Below are positions 17,880 through 25,289 of a DNA stretch of 64,000 nt, one piece after another. The first letter of the stretch is position 1. Each line of letters begins with the position of its first letter. A program made the position numbers and the translations under genes. The notes below the pieces were generated by a model. The model was not told the DNA's origin. It saw nothing but the letters and a program-made list of their open reading frames with translations, and did no database searches. Location: the NCBI GenBank assembly GCA_965222725.1, contig OZ244969.1, forward strand, positions 1,984,001 through 2,048,000, read 5' to 3'. This DNA comes from GCA-2748575 sp965222725 (GTDB lineage: Bacteria > Pseudomonadota > Gammaproteobacteria > Pseudomonadales > Ketobacteraceae).

Positions 17880-18572
17880 TTAATCGTAGACCAATTGATT
17901 CTCCAGTAATTCAGAAAACTTGATCAATTCCCGTTGGTGGGTTTTCTTGAAAAGCTGCCTGATTACAAAATGTAGACCTTTTTGAATGGTACGCACCCCC
18001 AGATCGGCCGATCGCTTCACGAAAGGGCGAATCTTGAACAGTTTGGTGGGCTTGGTATAAAAATAGATGATGGCCTGATCGCAAATAGCGCAGAGGGTAG
18101 TGGCAATAAAATCGTTATAGGCCGCGGTGTTGGCGTCGCTGTGGATGCGATTCATGGTTTTGGTCAGGTCGCTGGCCAGTTCCGGAGACAGGGGGAACGC
18201 CAGATGCCAGCCGGACTCATGTTCAACCAGCAGGGTATCCATATAGTCGGCAAATACGGGCAGTTCGTGGGGTTCCAGGCTGTTCACCATGCGACGAATC
18301 ACCAGTTTGGCGGCACGGCTGACGGTGTTGATACCTGTGTCGGCGGACTTTTTTACATTGGGGTGGGCCCGCACCTTGCTCATGACATCAAAATAGAGGG
18401 CGTTCACACCCAGATCCAGCAGACGGCTGACCACGGCGGCGGCTTCGGCACCGAGGCCTTTCTGTTTCGGCGACAGCCGCATCCGGTTCAACAACGCCAG
18501 AATGCGGGTTGCGTCTTCATCGGGGACGCTGAATCCTAACAAAACTTGTTTGCCTGTGGCTGACTCAACCAT
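17880..18572 (-). CDS. Unknown protein built from two internal repeats
   Basis: A 230-aa helical protein without signal peptide or known domain. The second half repeats the first: VKKSADTGINTVSRAAKLVIRR (about 74-95) aligns with VKRSADLGVRTIQKGLHFVIRQ (about 183-204), and HELPVFADYMDTLLV aligns with RELIKFSELLENQLV. The segments before each also align (NALYFDVMSKVRAHPN against QAIIYFYTKPTKLFKIRPF). It therefore looks like a tandem duplication of a domain of roughly 100 residues. It lies upstream of the exported AstE/AspA-type gene and is divergent from the GGDEF gene. No function assigned. Confidence 0.75.
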   Translation of the reverse strand: MVESATGKQVLLGFSVPDEDATRILALLNRMRLSPKQKGLGAEAAAVVSRLLDLGVNALYFDVMSKVRAHPNVKKSADTGINTVSRAAKLVIRRMVNSLEPHELPVFADYMDTLLVEHESGWHLAFPLSPELASDLTKTMNRIHSDANTAAYNDFIATTLCAICDQAIIYFYTKPTKLFKIRPFVKRSADLGVRTIQKGLHFVIRQLFKKTHQRELIKFSELLENQLVYD

Positions 18573-18734
18573 GACGGCACTGCTCCCTATGCGGTTTGGC
18601 GCGCACTCTATTGAACATGGCTGTCTCCTGTCAAGTGTCTTGCGGCGGCGCAGACCGGGATATTGTCTATACTTCTCAGATGCCTGTTCAGCCCCGTTTT
18701 TTTATGGAGTAAACCCATCGCAGATTCCGGCCTG

Positions 18735-20303
18735 ATGACTTTGAGACATTGCGGTAAGCAAGTAGTGTGCCGGTTGGTGCATGCAGGGAGTCGTGTGTCT
18801 GCAACCGTTCTGATGGCGCTCTACGCTGCCGGTGCTTTGGCCAATGAGCCCGCTGTGACCTATGTGGAACTGGGCCAGAATGACGATCAGGGCAGCTTCT
18901 GGTTCTGGGTGATCGGCGCCTGTGTACTGACCGGCGTGGTGGCACTGGTGTCTTTTGCCTATCGCCTGGTGAATGCCCGCTTCGAAAAGCTGAGCCGCGA
19001 TCTCAAGAATTCCAGCCAGAAACTCCGCGAAGCCCAGCGAATTGCCCGCATGGGCAGCTGGTCCCGTGACTTTGAAACCGGTGAGACATCCTGGTCGGCA
19101 GAGGCGCTCCGGGTATTTGAGACAGACGATGCCGACCGCCTGCGCCATTATGAGTCACAGGTGCACCCGGATGACATGGAGCAGGTGGTAGAAGTGATTG
19201 CCGAGGCTTACCACAAGGGCGGCAATTACGAGTGTGAGCACCGGATCATTACCCCTGATGGTGAAATCAAGCACATACGGCTGGCAGGACAGGTGTTTCT
19301 GGATCAGGAGCATTCCGGACCTGTCCATGAAATGGGCACGGTTCAGGACATTACCGAGCGCAAGCGGGCCGAGGAAAGCGTGCGCCAGAGTGAGCTGAAA
19401 CTGCGCTCGATTCTGGAGTCTGCACCATATCCGATCATGATTCTGGACCCGGGCCCCATGAAGGTGCTCTATGCCAATCGCAGCACCTACCACCTGTTCG
19501 AGTTTCCTCTGGAGAAGTCCCTGACGGAAATCTCCGACATGAACAGCTTCTGGATACAGGCGGAAGACCGCGACACCGTGTTCAAGCTGATGGCGGAAGA
19601 CGGTGATATCCGCAACCGGGAAATGCTGATGAAAACCGCCAAAGGCAAGATGTTCTGGGCGCTGCTGTCGGCCACGCCCATGGATTTCAGCGGTGATAAG
19701 GCCCTGTTTGTATCTCTGCTGGATATTACCGAGAAAAAGCTGATTCAGGAGGAACTGGAGCGCCTGGCCACCACCGATCCGCTCACCGGTATCTTCAACC
19801 GGCGCAGCTTTTTTGATACAGCTAACAAGGAAATCCGCCGTTCGGTGCGCTACAACTACCCGTTTACCCTGCTGATGCTGGACATTGACCACTTTAAACG
19901 GGTTAATGACTCCTATGGGCACGCGTTCGGCGATCAGGTGATACAGCGGTTTACCGAGGTGGTGAACGAATGCCTGCGGGAGGAAGACCTGTTCGGCCGC
20001 GTTGGCGGCGAGGAATTTGCGGTGATTCTGGTGTCGGCGGACCTTGAAGGTGCGGCGACAGTGGCGGAGCGCATCCGGGAAAACTGGGAGCAGGCCGAGT
20101 TGCAGACCGAGGGCAAAAATGTTTCCTTTACGGTCAGCATCGGCGTGGCGGATCTGCGCAATCCCCGGGAAAGCGTGGATATGGTAATGGAGCGGGCAGA
20201 CAAGGCGCTTTACACCGCCAAGGAGGAAGGCCGTAACCGGGTGAAAACCCAGAATGACTTGCCTTCCGATACTCTTAATGTGAAATTCAACGCATCCGAG
20301 TAA
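18735..20303 (+). CDS. Diguanylate cyclase with two PAS domains and a membrane anchor
   Basis: Synthesises the second messenger c-di-GMP. The 522-aa protein has an N-terminal signal-like segment ending ALANEPA, a transmembrane helix (about 56-78), a short coiled coil, two PAS/PAC domains (about 95-215 and 225-345, each ending in a DITE-type PAC motif), and a C-terminal GGDEF domain with G424-G-E-E-F428. The substrate-binding segment LDIDHFKRVNDSYGHAFGD is intact. An inhibitory I-site RxxD (415-418) lies exactly five residues before GGEEF, so product inhibition is expected. Start placed at 18735, before the signal-like segment; its ribosome binding site is weak. The PstS-like gene follows by 210 bp. 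Confidence 0.92.
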   Translation: MTLRHCGKQVVCRLVHAGSRVSATVLMALYAAGALANEPAVTYVELGQNDDQGSFWFWVIGACVLTGVVALVSFAYRLVNARFEKLSRDLKNSSQKLREAQRIARMGSWSRDFETGETSWSAEALRVFETDDADRLRHYESQVHPDDMEQVVEVIAEAYHKGGNYECEHRIITPDGEIKHIRLAGQVFLDQEHSGPVHEMGTVQDITERKRAEESVRQSELKLRSILESAPYPIMILDPGPMKVLYANRSTYHLFEFPLEKSLTEISDMNSFWIQAEDRDTVFKLMAEDGDIRNREMLMKTAKGKMFWALLSATPMDFSGDKALFVSLLDITEKKLIQEELERLATTDPLTGIFNRRSFFDTANKEIRRSVRYNYPFTLLMLDIDHFKRVNDSYGHAFGDQVIQRFTEVVNECLREEDLFGRVGGEEFAVILVSADLEGAATVAERIRENWEQAELQTEGKNVSFTVSIGVADLRNPRESVDMVMERADKALYTAKEEGRNRVKTQNDLPSDTLNVKFNASE

Positions 20304-20513
20304 GCGCCTGAAAAAACTGGAGAAACGAAAACAGATTTCTTTTATAGTGTAGGGTCTGTTAACGTAACCCCTTTACAGGCACAAACAGGCACAAATAAGA
20401 GGCAGGGGGCCAACGGACAGCCGCACGCCAGAGCAGTATTTTCATAATTACAATGCCGTTATCAATAATGACAAAGGATACTGGGGGACAGGCAGAGACC
20501 TGCTTTCATTTTC

Positions 20514-20954
20514 ATGGTTAAACGTTACCTTGTTCGAATGGTTTCAGTGGTTGCATTCAGTGTGGTGGCTCTGTGGAGTCATGGTGCTGAAGCGGATCTG
20601 GCTGTGGTGGTCAATGCCGAAAATCCCACCGACAGCATTACCGTTGATGAGCTGGTGAATGTGTTTCTTGGGCGTTCACGGCAGCTGGCCGGTGGCACCA
20701 AAGTGATTCCCATCGATCAGATGGAGGGCGAGGCAGCCCGCATCGAGTTCTACGATAAAGTTGTAAAAAAATCCCCCTCGCAATTGAATTCTTACTGGTC
20801 GCGTCTGATTTTTGCAGGCAAGGGCCGGCCTCCCTATGCGGTGTCCAATGACCAGGAAGTGATTGAGTTTGTATCCGCCAATCCCAGCATGATCGGGTAC
20901 GTGGATCTGACCGCCGTTGACGATTCTGTCAAAGTGATTCTGACTATTCCGTAG
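20514..20954 (+). CDS. Small PstS-like periplasmic binding protein
   Basis: A 146-aa protein with a signal peptide (VVAFSVVALWSHGAEA) and a single lobe resembling phosphate-binding PstS-type domains: LAVVVNAENPTDSITVDELVNVFLG at the start, WSRLIFAGKGRPP in the middle, and VSANPSMIGYVDLTAVD at the end. It is about half the size of a full PstS, so it probably does not serve a phosphate ABC transporter alone, and no transporter genes adjoin it. Similar short proteins often sit beside sensory or c-di-GMP genes, which matches the diguanylate cyclase upstream. A role as an extracytoplasmic ligand sensor is inference. Confidence 0.8.
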   Translation: MVKRYLVRMVSVVAFSVVALWSHGAEADLAVVVNAENPTDSITVDELVNVFLGRSRQLAGGTKVIPIDQMEGEAARIEFYDKVVKKSPSQLNSYWSRLIFAGKGRPPYAVSNDQEVIEFVSANPSMIGYVDLTAVDDSVKVILTIP

Positions 20955-21001
20955 TTAACCTTTCCTACAGTTCACCCATTCACTGAAGAAGATTTGCTGC
21001 T

Positions 21002-21844
21002 ATGACCTACCAAACCCTTAATATCGAGATTCAGGGGGCGATCGCCCATGTCCGGTTAAATCGCCCGGATGCCTACAACAGCATGAACAAGGCGTTCTGG
21101 AACGAGTTTCCCGAAGCCATCACAGCGCTGGACCGAACCGGCGAAACCCGCGTGGTGGTGCTGTCGTCCACGGGCAAGCATTTTACGGCGGGCATGGATA
21201 CCAGCGTATTCACCGATCCCAACAGCATTCCCATGAATGGTGAACCATCCCGGGATGCGGAAAACCTGCGCCGGATCGTACTGGATCTGCAGGAATGCTT
21301 TAACGTACTGGAAAAAGTGCGCATGCCGGTGCTGGCGGCCATTCAGGGCGGTTGTATCGGTGGCGGCGTGGATATGGTAAGTGCCACTGACTGCCGCTAC
21401 TGCACCGAAGATGCCTTTTTTACCATCAAGGAAACCGATCTGGGCATGACCGCGGATGTGGGCACACTGCAACGCCTGCCCCATCTGATTCCCCAGGGGC
21501 TGATCCGGGAGCTTGCCTATACCGGGCGCAAGCTGTTTGCTGACGAAGCCAAAGCCGTTGGCCTGGTTAACCAGGTGTACAAGGATCAGGACACCATGCT
21601 GAAGGCGGTGATGGATATTGCACAGCAGATTGCCGAGCGTTCACCTTTGGCGGTGGCCGGCTGCAAGGAAATGATCAATTACACCCGAGATCACACAGTG
21701 GCGGACAGCCTGAACTATATCGCCACCTGGCAGGCGGGCATGTTCCGGCAAACAGATGTGATGAAAGCTTTTGCTGCCAAGGCTCAGAAAACCGTCGCAG
21801 ACTTCGACAATCTGTACCCCCGGGAAAAGCCCATGAAAGACTGA
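21002..21844 (+). CDS. Crotonase-family delta3,5-delta2,4-dienoyl-CoA isomerase-type enzyme
   Basis: Enoyl-CoA hydratase/isomerase fold, 280 aa, soluble. The oxyanion-hole segments are HFTAGMD and QGGCIGGGVDM. Three acidic residues, D124 (GGGVDM), E144 (KETD) and D152 (ADVGTLQRLP), have the same 20- and 8-residue spacing as the catalytic Asp/Glu/Asp of ECH1 dienoyl-CoA isomerase, and the ADVGTLQRLP segment is the signature of that subgroup. It should therefore isomerise dienoyl-CoA intermediates during breakdown of odd-position unsaturated fatty acids. It stands alone 47 bp after the PstS-like gene and ends at a bidirectional terminator. The subgroup call rests on motif recall, not on a search. 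Confidence 0.9.
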   Translation: MTYQTLNIEIQGAIAHVRLNRPDAYNSMNKAFWNEFPEAITALDRTGETRVVVLSSTGKHFTAGMDTSVFTDPNSIPMNGEPSRDAENLRRIVLDLQECFNVLEKVRMPVLAAIQGGCIGGGVDMVSATDCRYCTEDAFFTIKETDLGMTADVGTLQRLPHLIPQGLIRELAYTGRKLFADEAKAVGLVNQVYKDQDTMLKAVMDIAQQIAERSPLAVAGCKEMINYTRDHTVADSLNYIATWQAGMFRQTDVMKAFAAKAQKTVADFDNLYPREKPMKD

Positions 21845-21910
21845 CCCGCCCCGGACGGGCAGTATCAGCTGGTGCCGCATCAGCCAATACTGCCTGCATT
21901 GAAATATAAA

Positions 21911-21939
21911 AAAACGGCGAGCTTTGGGCTCGCCGTTTT
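21911..21939. terminator. Bidirectional rho-independent terminator
   Basis: A perfect 12-bp stem (AAAACGGCGAGC and its complement) with a 5-nt loop is flanked by an A-run on the left and T residues on the right. It serves the crotonase gene on the plus strand and the small membrane protein gene on the minus strand. Confidence 0.88.
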
Positions 21940-21966
21940 CATATCAGTACTGCTGCCGCTGTTGTG

Positions 21967-22164
21967 TTACTGCGCTGTCTCTTCAGGAGCGGCTTCAGTG
22001 GCTTGTTCTGTTTTTGGCGCGGTGGCTTCCTGATTGCTGACTTCTTCCACCTCTACAATGCCTTCGGGCTGTTTGTCCGGATCGCCTTCATAATTTTCTG
22101 ATCCCATGTAAACGAGCCCCACGTTTACAGCAACCAATGCCCCGAGTATCACGATAAGTTGCAT
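21967..22164 (-). CDS. Small single-pass membrane protein, unknown function
   Basis: A 65-residue protein with one N-terminal transmembrane helix (LIVILGALVAVNVGLVYMG) followed by an acidic, alanine-rich tail (VEVEEVSNQEATAPKTEQATEAAPEETAQ). The ATG at 22164 is preceded by GGGGAAAG, which decides the start over one 48 bp upstream. It ends at a bidirectional terminator. The tail probably lies in the periplasm and is disordered. No family was recognised. Confidence 0.6.
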   Translation of the reverse strand: MQLIVILGALVAVNVGLVYMGSENYEGDPDKQPEGIVEVEEVSNQEATAPKTEQATEAAPEETAQ

Positions 22165-22426
22165 ATTCTTTCCCCAAAAGTTCCGTGTGAGTCCGGAAAT
22201 TAGACCATTCAAGCCCTGTGGTTGTAAAGGGTGTTGATAAACCCATCTGCACTGAATAGGGGCTTTTGTTTACGTGAGGCCCTAATTTCCATAGGTCTGT
22301 GTAAAAAATGTTCGTTGCAGGCGATTGCTCAGGTGACTGCGGATTGCACAAATTGCTTTAAAGGTAATCAATGTTCTGCTAGCTTTATCAGTGCAGCTAA
22401 CATAACAACAACCTAGGAGTTGCAAG

Positions 22427-22618
22427 ATGAGTCAAGACTACGTGCTCTTCCAGAAATGTCCTGCCTGTGGAACCCGCAAAGAAAGTACCTTAAGTACCAT
22501 CAAAGCCCAGCGCATGTTTGAGTGCGAATGCTGTGGCCTTTCTTTGAGTTTGCGCCCACTGCAGGAGCCCGAAAAGCAGGATCAAAAAGCACGCAGTGAC
22601 GAAGCGCTGACCGTTTAA
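22427..22618 (+). CDS. Small zinc-ribbon protein
   Basis: A 63-residue protein with two Cys pairs, CPACG (11-15) and CECCG (about 33-37), spaced as in a zinc ribbon, followed by a charged, polar tail. A good AGGAG site precedes the ATG. Such small ribbon proteins may bind nucleic acid or a protein partner; nothing more specific can be said. It lies 189 bp upstream of the DUF1993 gene and may be transcribed with it. Confidence 0.65.
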   Translation: MSQDYVLFQKCPACGTRKESTLSTIKAQRMFECECCGLSLSLRPLQEPEKQDQKARSDEALTV

Positions 22619-22807
22619 ACCAAACGGCAGCCACACCCTTTCTTAACCGGGAGAAAACCCCGGGGTGGGTTTCTCTCCCTCTCAAAAATGTGCGCCCACC
22701 CGTGCAACAGTGTTTTGCTCGCACCCATCAACAATTCCTGTTCAAATAGTTTTCCTGACACCATCATCAGTGGTTTATCAATTAACAACAGGAGCGTGGG
22801 TAACATT

Positions 22808-23314
22808 ATGTCCATTTCCCTTTATCAGACGACGATTCCGGTTTATATCAACGCGTTAAATAATCTTTCCAGCATTCTGGATAAGGCCGTGGCCTATGCG
22901 GAAGAAAAGGGCATTGATCTGGATGTGCTGATCAATTACCGGCTTGCGGCGGATATGCACGGCCTGCCCAAGCAGATTCAGATTGCCACCGACACAGCTA
23001 AAGGCTGCGGTGCCCGCCTGACCGGCGAAGCGCCCCCTTCTTATGAAGATAACGAAGCGACATTTCCTGAACTGAAGGAACGTATTGCCAAAACGGTGGA
23101 CTACCTGAAAACGATTGATTTTGAAAAGTTTGAAGGAGCAGAGGAGCGGGATGTTGAACTGAAATTACCCCGCCGCACCATTGAGTTTACCGGCCTGAAT
23201 TATGTGAATCATTTTGTGACGCCGAATTTCTTTTTCCATGTCACCACCGCTTACTGCATTTTGCGACATGCCGGTGTGCCTATAGGCAAAATGGATTTTC
23301 TGGGCGGCCAGTAA
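22808..23314 (+). CDS. DUF1993 family protein (DinB-like four-helix fold)
   Basis: A 168-aa soluble protein. ISLYQTTIPVYINALNNLSSILDKA opens the family, RLAADMHGLPKQIQIATDTAKG forms its second conserved block, and the C-terminus has GLNYVNHFVTPNFFFHVTTAYCILRHAGVPIGKMDFLG. The family is related to DinB-type four-helix bundles but has no established function. Start at 22808 fits the family's N-terminus; a 40-residue upstream extension in frame lacks family similarity. It converges on hsp20 with a bidirectional terminator between. Confidence 0.88.
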   Translation: MSISLYQTTIPVYINALNNLSSILDKAVAYAEEKGIDLDVLINYRLAADMHGLPKQIQIATDTAKGCGARLTGEAPPSYEDNEATFPELKERIAKTVDYLKTIDFEKFEGAEERDVELKLPRRTIEFTGLNYVNHFVTPNFFFHVTTAYCILRHAGVPIGKMDFLGGQ

Positions 23315-23376
23315 ACAGGCCTGCAGGGAAAGCTCCGCTGAGCGAGTTTGCCGGTACAATGCCATGTGAGTGACAA

Positions 23377-23418
23377 AAAAAGCCCGCGTCAGGTTGCGTA
23401 TCCGGACGCGGGCTTTTT
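23377..23418. terminator. Bidirectional terminator between DUF1993 and hsp20
   Basis: AAAAAGCCCGCGTC pairs perfectly with GACGCGGGCTTTTT across a 14-nt loop, giving A/T runs on both sides. It sits between two convergent stop codons. Confidence 0.88.
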
Positions 23419-23450
23419 GCTGGTCACTTGCGGCTTGCGTTGTGCTCCCT

Positions 23451-23864
23451 TTAAGAGATTTCAATGCGCCGGCTGGCCGGTTTTTCCGGTGCCTGTTTGG
23501 GCACGCTCAATGTCAGAATGCCGTTTTCAAAATTGGCGACAATATCTGACTCGTTGATGTTGTTGCCCAGCGTAAAACTGCGCATCATCTTGCCGCTGTA
23601 ACGTTCCTTACGAATGACTTTACCGTCTTTTTCCTCGGTTTTTTCATCGCTGGTGCTGGCTTCAATGCTGAGCACGCCGTTTTCTACGTGAACGTGCACA
23701 TCTTCTTTCTTGATGCCGGGCAGTTCGGCAGAGATCTCGTAACTGTTGTCTTTCTCCTTGATATCCACCAGGGGCGATGCCAGGCCGTTGCCGCTGGCAC
23801 GGAAAGGTGAAGTTTCAAAAAAACGATCCAGATCAAACAGGCTGCTTCTTGGAATCAAGCTCAT
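23451..23864 (-). CDS. Small heat-shock protein Hsp20
   Basis: ATP-independent holdase that keeps unfolding proteins soluble. At 137 aa it has a short N-terminal arm (SLFDLDRFFETSPF), an alpha-crystallin domain (about 35-125, with DIKEKDNSYEISAELPGIKKEDVHV split across two strands and the FENGILTLSVPK signature), and a C-terminal I-E-I motif that mediates oligomerisation. The start at 23864 follows a strong AGGAGG site. A sigma32-type promoter lies about 120-145 bp upstream, leaving a leader of about 105 bases with a strong hairpin, as in thermometer-controlled small heat-shock genes. Confidence 0.95.
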   Translation of the reverse strand: MSLIPRSSLFDLDRFFETSPFRASGNGLASPLVDIKEKDNSYEISAELPGIKKEDVHVHVENGVLSIEASTSDEKTEEKDGKVIRKERYSGKMMRSFTLGNNINESDIVANFENGILTLSVPKQAPEKPASRRIEIS

Positions 23865-23909
23865 GTTAATTCCTCCTATTCCTCGGTAACCAAACATGTT
23901 GTTTCATGT

Positions 23910-23947
23910 CCAGCTCGGGGTGCTGTACGGCACCCCAAAGGCGCTGG
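23910..23947 (-). promoter_or_regulatory. Nested hairpin in the hsp20 5' leader
   Basis: In the predicted leader an inner perfect 7-bp stem (GGGGTGC/GCACCCC, 6-nt loop) is enclosed by an outer CCAGC/GCTGG stem. Many hsp20 mRNAs carry RNA thermometers in such leaders. I did not find a clear anti-Shine-Dalgarno segment, so a thermometer role is only a possibility. Confidence 0.4.
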
Positions 23948-23980
23948 CAACCATAGAAGATACTGCTTTCTATAAAACGG

Positions 23981-24010
23981 AAAATAGGTCCGCCGGTCGC
24001 CATTTTCAAG
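23981..24010 (-). promoter_or_regulatory. Sigma32-type heat-shock promoter of hsp20
   Basis: On the minus strand CTTGAA (24010-24005) is followed after 16 bases by CCTATTTT (from 23988). These are the same two elements found before groES, with nearly equal spacing. The promoter sits in the gap after the fatty acid hydroxylase stop, so hsp20 is transcribed independently of that gene. Confidence 0.75.
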
Positions 24011-24028
24011 AGGAATTAAGCGTTAAAT

Positions 24029-24922
24029 TTACGCTGACTGTTCCAGTTTTTGACCTGCGTCAGTCGCTGCTGAAACCTTGGCCGGTGGCTGCCAGGTGGG
24101 GCCCTTGATAAACACCCGCAAATCCCGGGTGCGCCGGAAATCCCGGAACAGATCCACCCACTCATGCAGCTGCAGATAGAAGGGATTCAGCGACGTGGGC
24201 TGCTTGGCGGTGAGGCCGTATTTAATGGTGCCGGCTTTGCTTTCCGGTACAAAGGTGCCGAACAGCTTGTCCCAGATAATCAGTACACCACCAAAATTGG
24301 TATCGATCTGTTCTTTCTGACTGCCGTGGTGCACCCGGTGGTGTGACGGCGTATTAAGAATCCAGCCCAGTTTGTCCAGCGGGCTCTTTGTTTCCGTGTG
24401 CAGAAAGAACTGGTAAGCCAGGTTCAGCTCAATGGCAATGGTGGCCCAGTTTTTATCAAAACCGATCAGGGCAATAGGTACCCACCAAAATAACCAGCCG
24501 CCATTAAATAATAACGTAAAGTTCTGACGCAGCGCGGTGGAGTAATTCATGCGCTCGGAAGAGTGATGGGTAACATGCACCGCCCAGAACCAGCGCACTT
24601 TATGCATCAGAAAATGAAAGAACCAGAAAGCCAGATCCGACACGATAAAAATCAGCAACACACTCAGCAAGCCATGCACTGGCTCATACTGGAACCCGAA
24701 CTGATGCACCCAGTCGTAGAAGAAACGGATAAACACCGCCACGGCAATACCGTCGACAATTTTGTAGTTCAAACCCATGGTCATGTTGGTCAGGGTTTCT
24801 TTGAAGCAATAGGCATCCTTTTTACCGGTGCGGTGCAGGTACCAGGCTTCGATGCCGATCACGGCGATAAAGAGCGCGCCAAACGCGAAAATAAACATCA
24901 AGGCGTGTACGACATCATTCAT
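24029..24922 (-). CDS. Fatty acid hydroxylase / sterol desaturase family protein
   Basis: Integral membrane di-iron oxygenase, 297 aa. The three histidine clusters are present: HFLMH (about 101-105), HVTHH (about 114-118) and HHRVHH near residue 200, within a segment also containing an upstream HTETK. Several hydrophobic helices surround them, starting at residue 8. Family members hydroxylate or desaturate sterols and fatty acids using O2. It is divergent from an AraC regulator across a MITE-like element. Which lipid it modifies is not visible. Confidence 0.88.
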   Translation of the reverse strand: MNDVVHALMFIFAFGALFIAVIGIEAWYLHRTGKKDAYCFKETLTNMTMGLNYKIVDGIAVAVFIRFFYDWVHQFGFQYEPVHGLLSVLLIFIVSDLAFWFFHFLMHKVRWFWAVHVTHHSSERMNYSTALRQNFTLLFNGGWLFWWVPIALIGFDKNWATIAIELNLAYQFFLHTETKSPLDKLGWILNTPSHHRVHHGSQKEQIDTNFGGVLIIWDKLFGTFVPESKAGTIKYGLTAKQPTSLNPFYLQLHEWVDLFRDFRRTRDLRVFIKGPTWQPPAKVSAATDAGQKLEQSA

Positions 24923-24938
24923 AGTAATATCCTCATAA

Positions 24939-25112
24939 GGGCACCTCTAAAAATTGTCTTTTTCCGCGATAGCTGCGTCAGCTCCGTACTCGAATGCTCA
25001 TTTACTCCGTGTAAACTGCGCTTCTGCGTGCGGTGCGTCCCGGCCGCTCCAGGCATTCGCGGCGCCTTCGGCCCTTGCTCTCACGAAAAAATCCTAATTT
25101 TTAAAAGTGCCC
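24939..25112. mobile_element. 174-bp MITE-like element with terminal inverted repeats
   Basis: The gap between the hydroxylase and AraC genes starts with GGGCACCTCTAAAAATT and ends with AATTTTTAAAAGTGCCC, 17-bp inverted termini matching at 15 positions. Inside are a second inverted pair (CGAATGC/GCATTCG) and no open reading frame. The internal GCTGCGTCAGCTCCGTACTC-type sequence resembles dispersed intergenic repeats I recall from other gammaproteobacteria. No transposase is present and no target duplication is evident. A non-autonomous mobile element or REP-like repeat fits best. Confidence 0.65.
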
Positions 25113-25289
25113 GAAAGTCATATCGTTTAATTATTATCCGATAAGTGTATTTTGTAAGAATTCCGGCTATTCTTATTGACATAAATCGCCACTCCTTTGA
25201 CAAAAGTCGCCAGGCTGGAGAAACGGCTGTCGGAGCGCCTGGCAGATGAATACCAAGCACCTGATTTTTAAAGAAAAAAGGAGGATTCC

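Noticed and set aside
19155..19922. 255-codon open frame antisense to the GGDEF gene
   Set aside because: Lies wholly opposite a gene with clear PAS and GGDEF motifs, has no recognisable domain or ribosome binding site.
23865..23972. Firm ROSE or FourU thermometer call in the hsp20 leader
   Set aside because: I could not find the short anti-Shine-Dalgarno segment those classes need next to AGGAGG.
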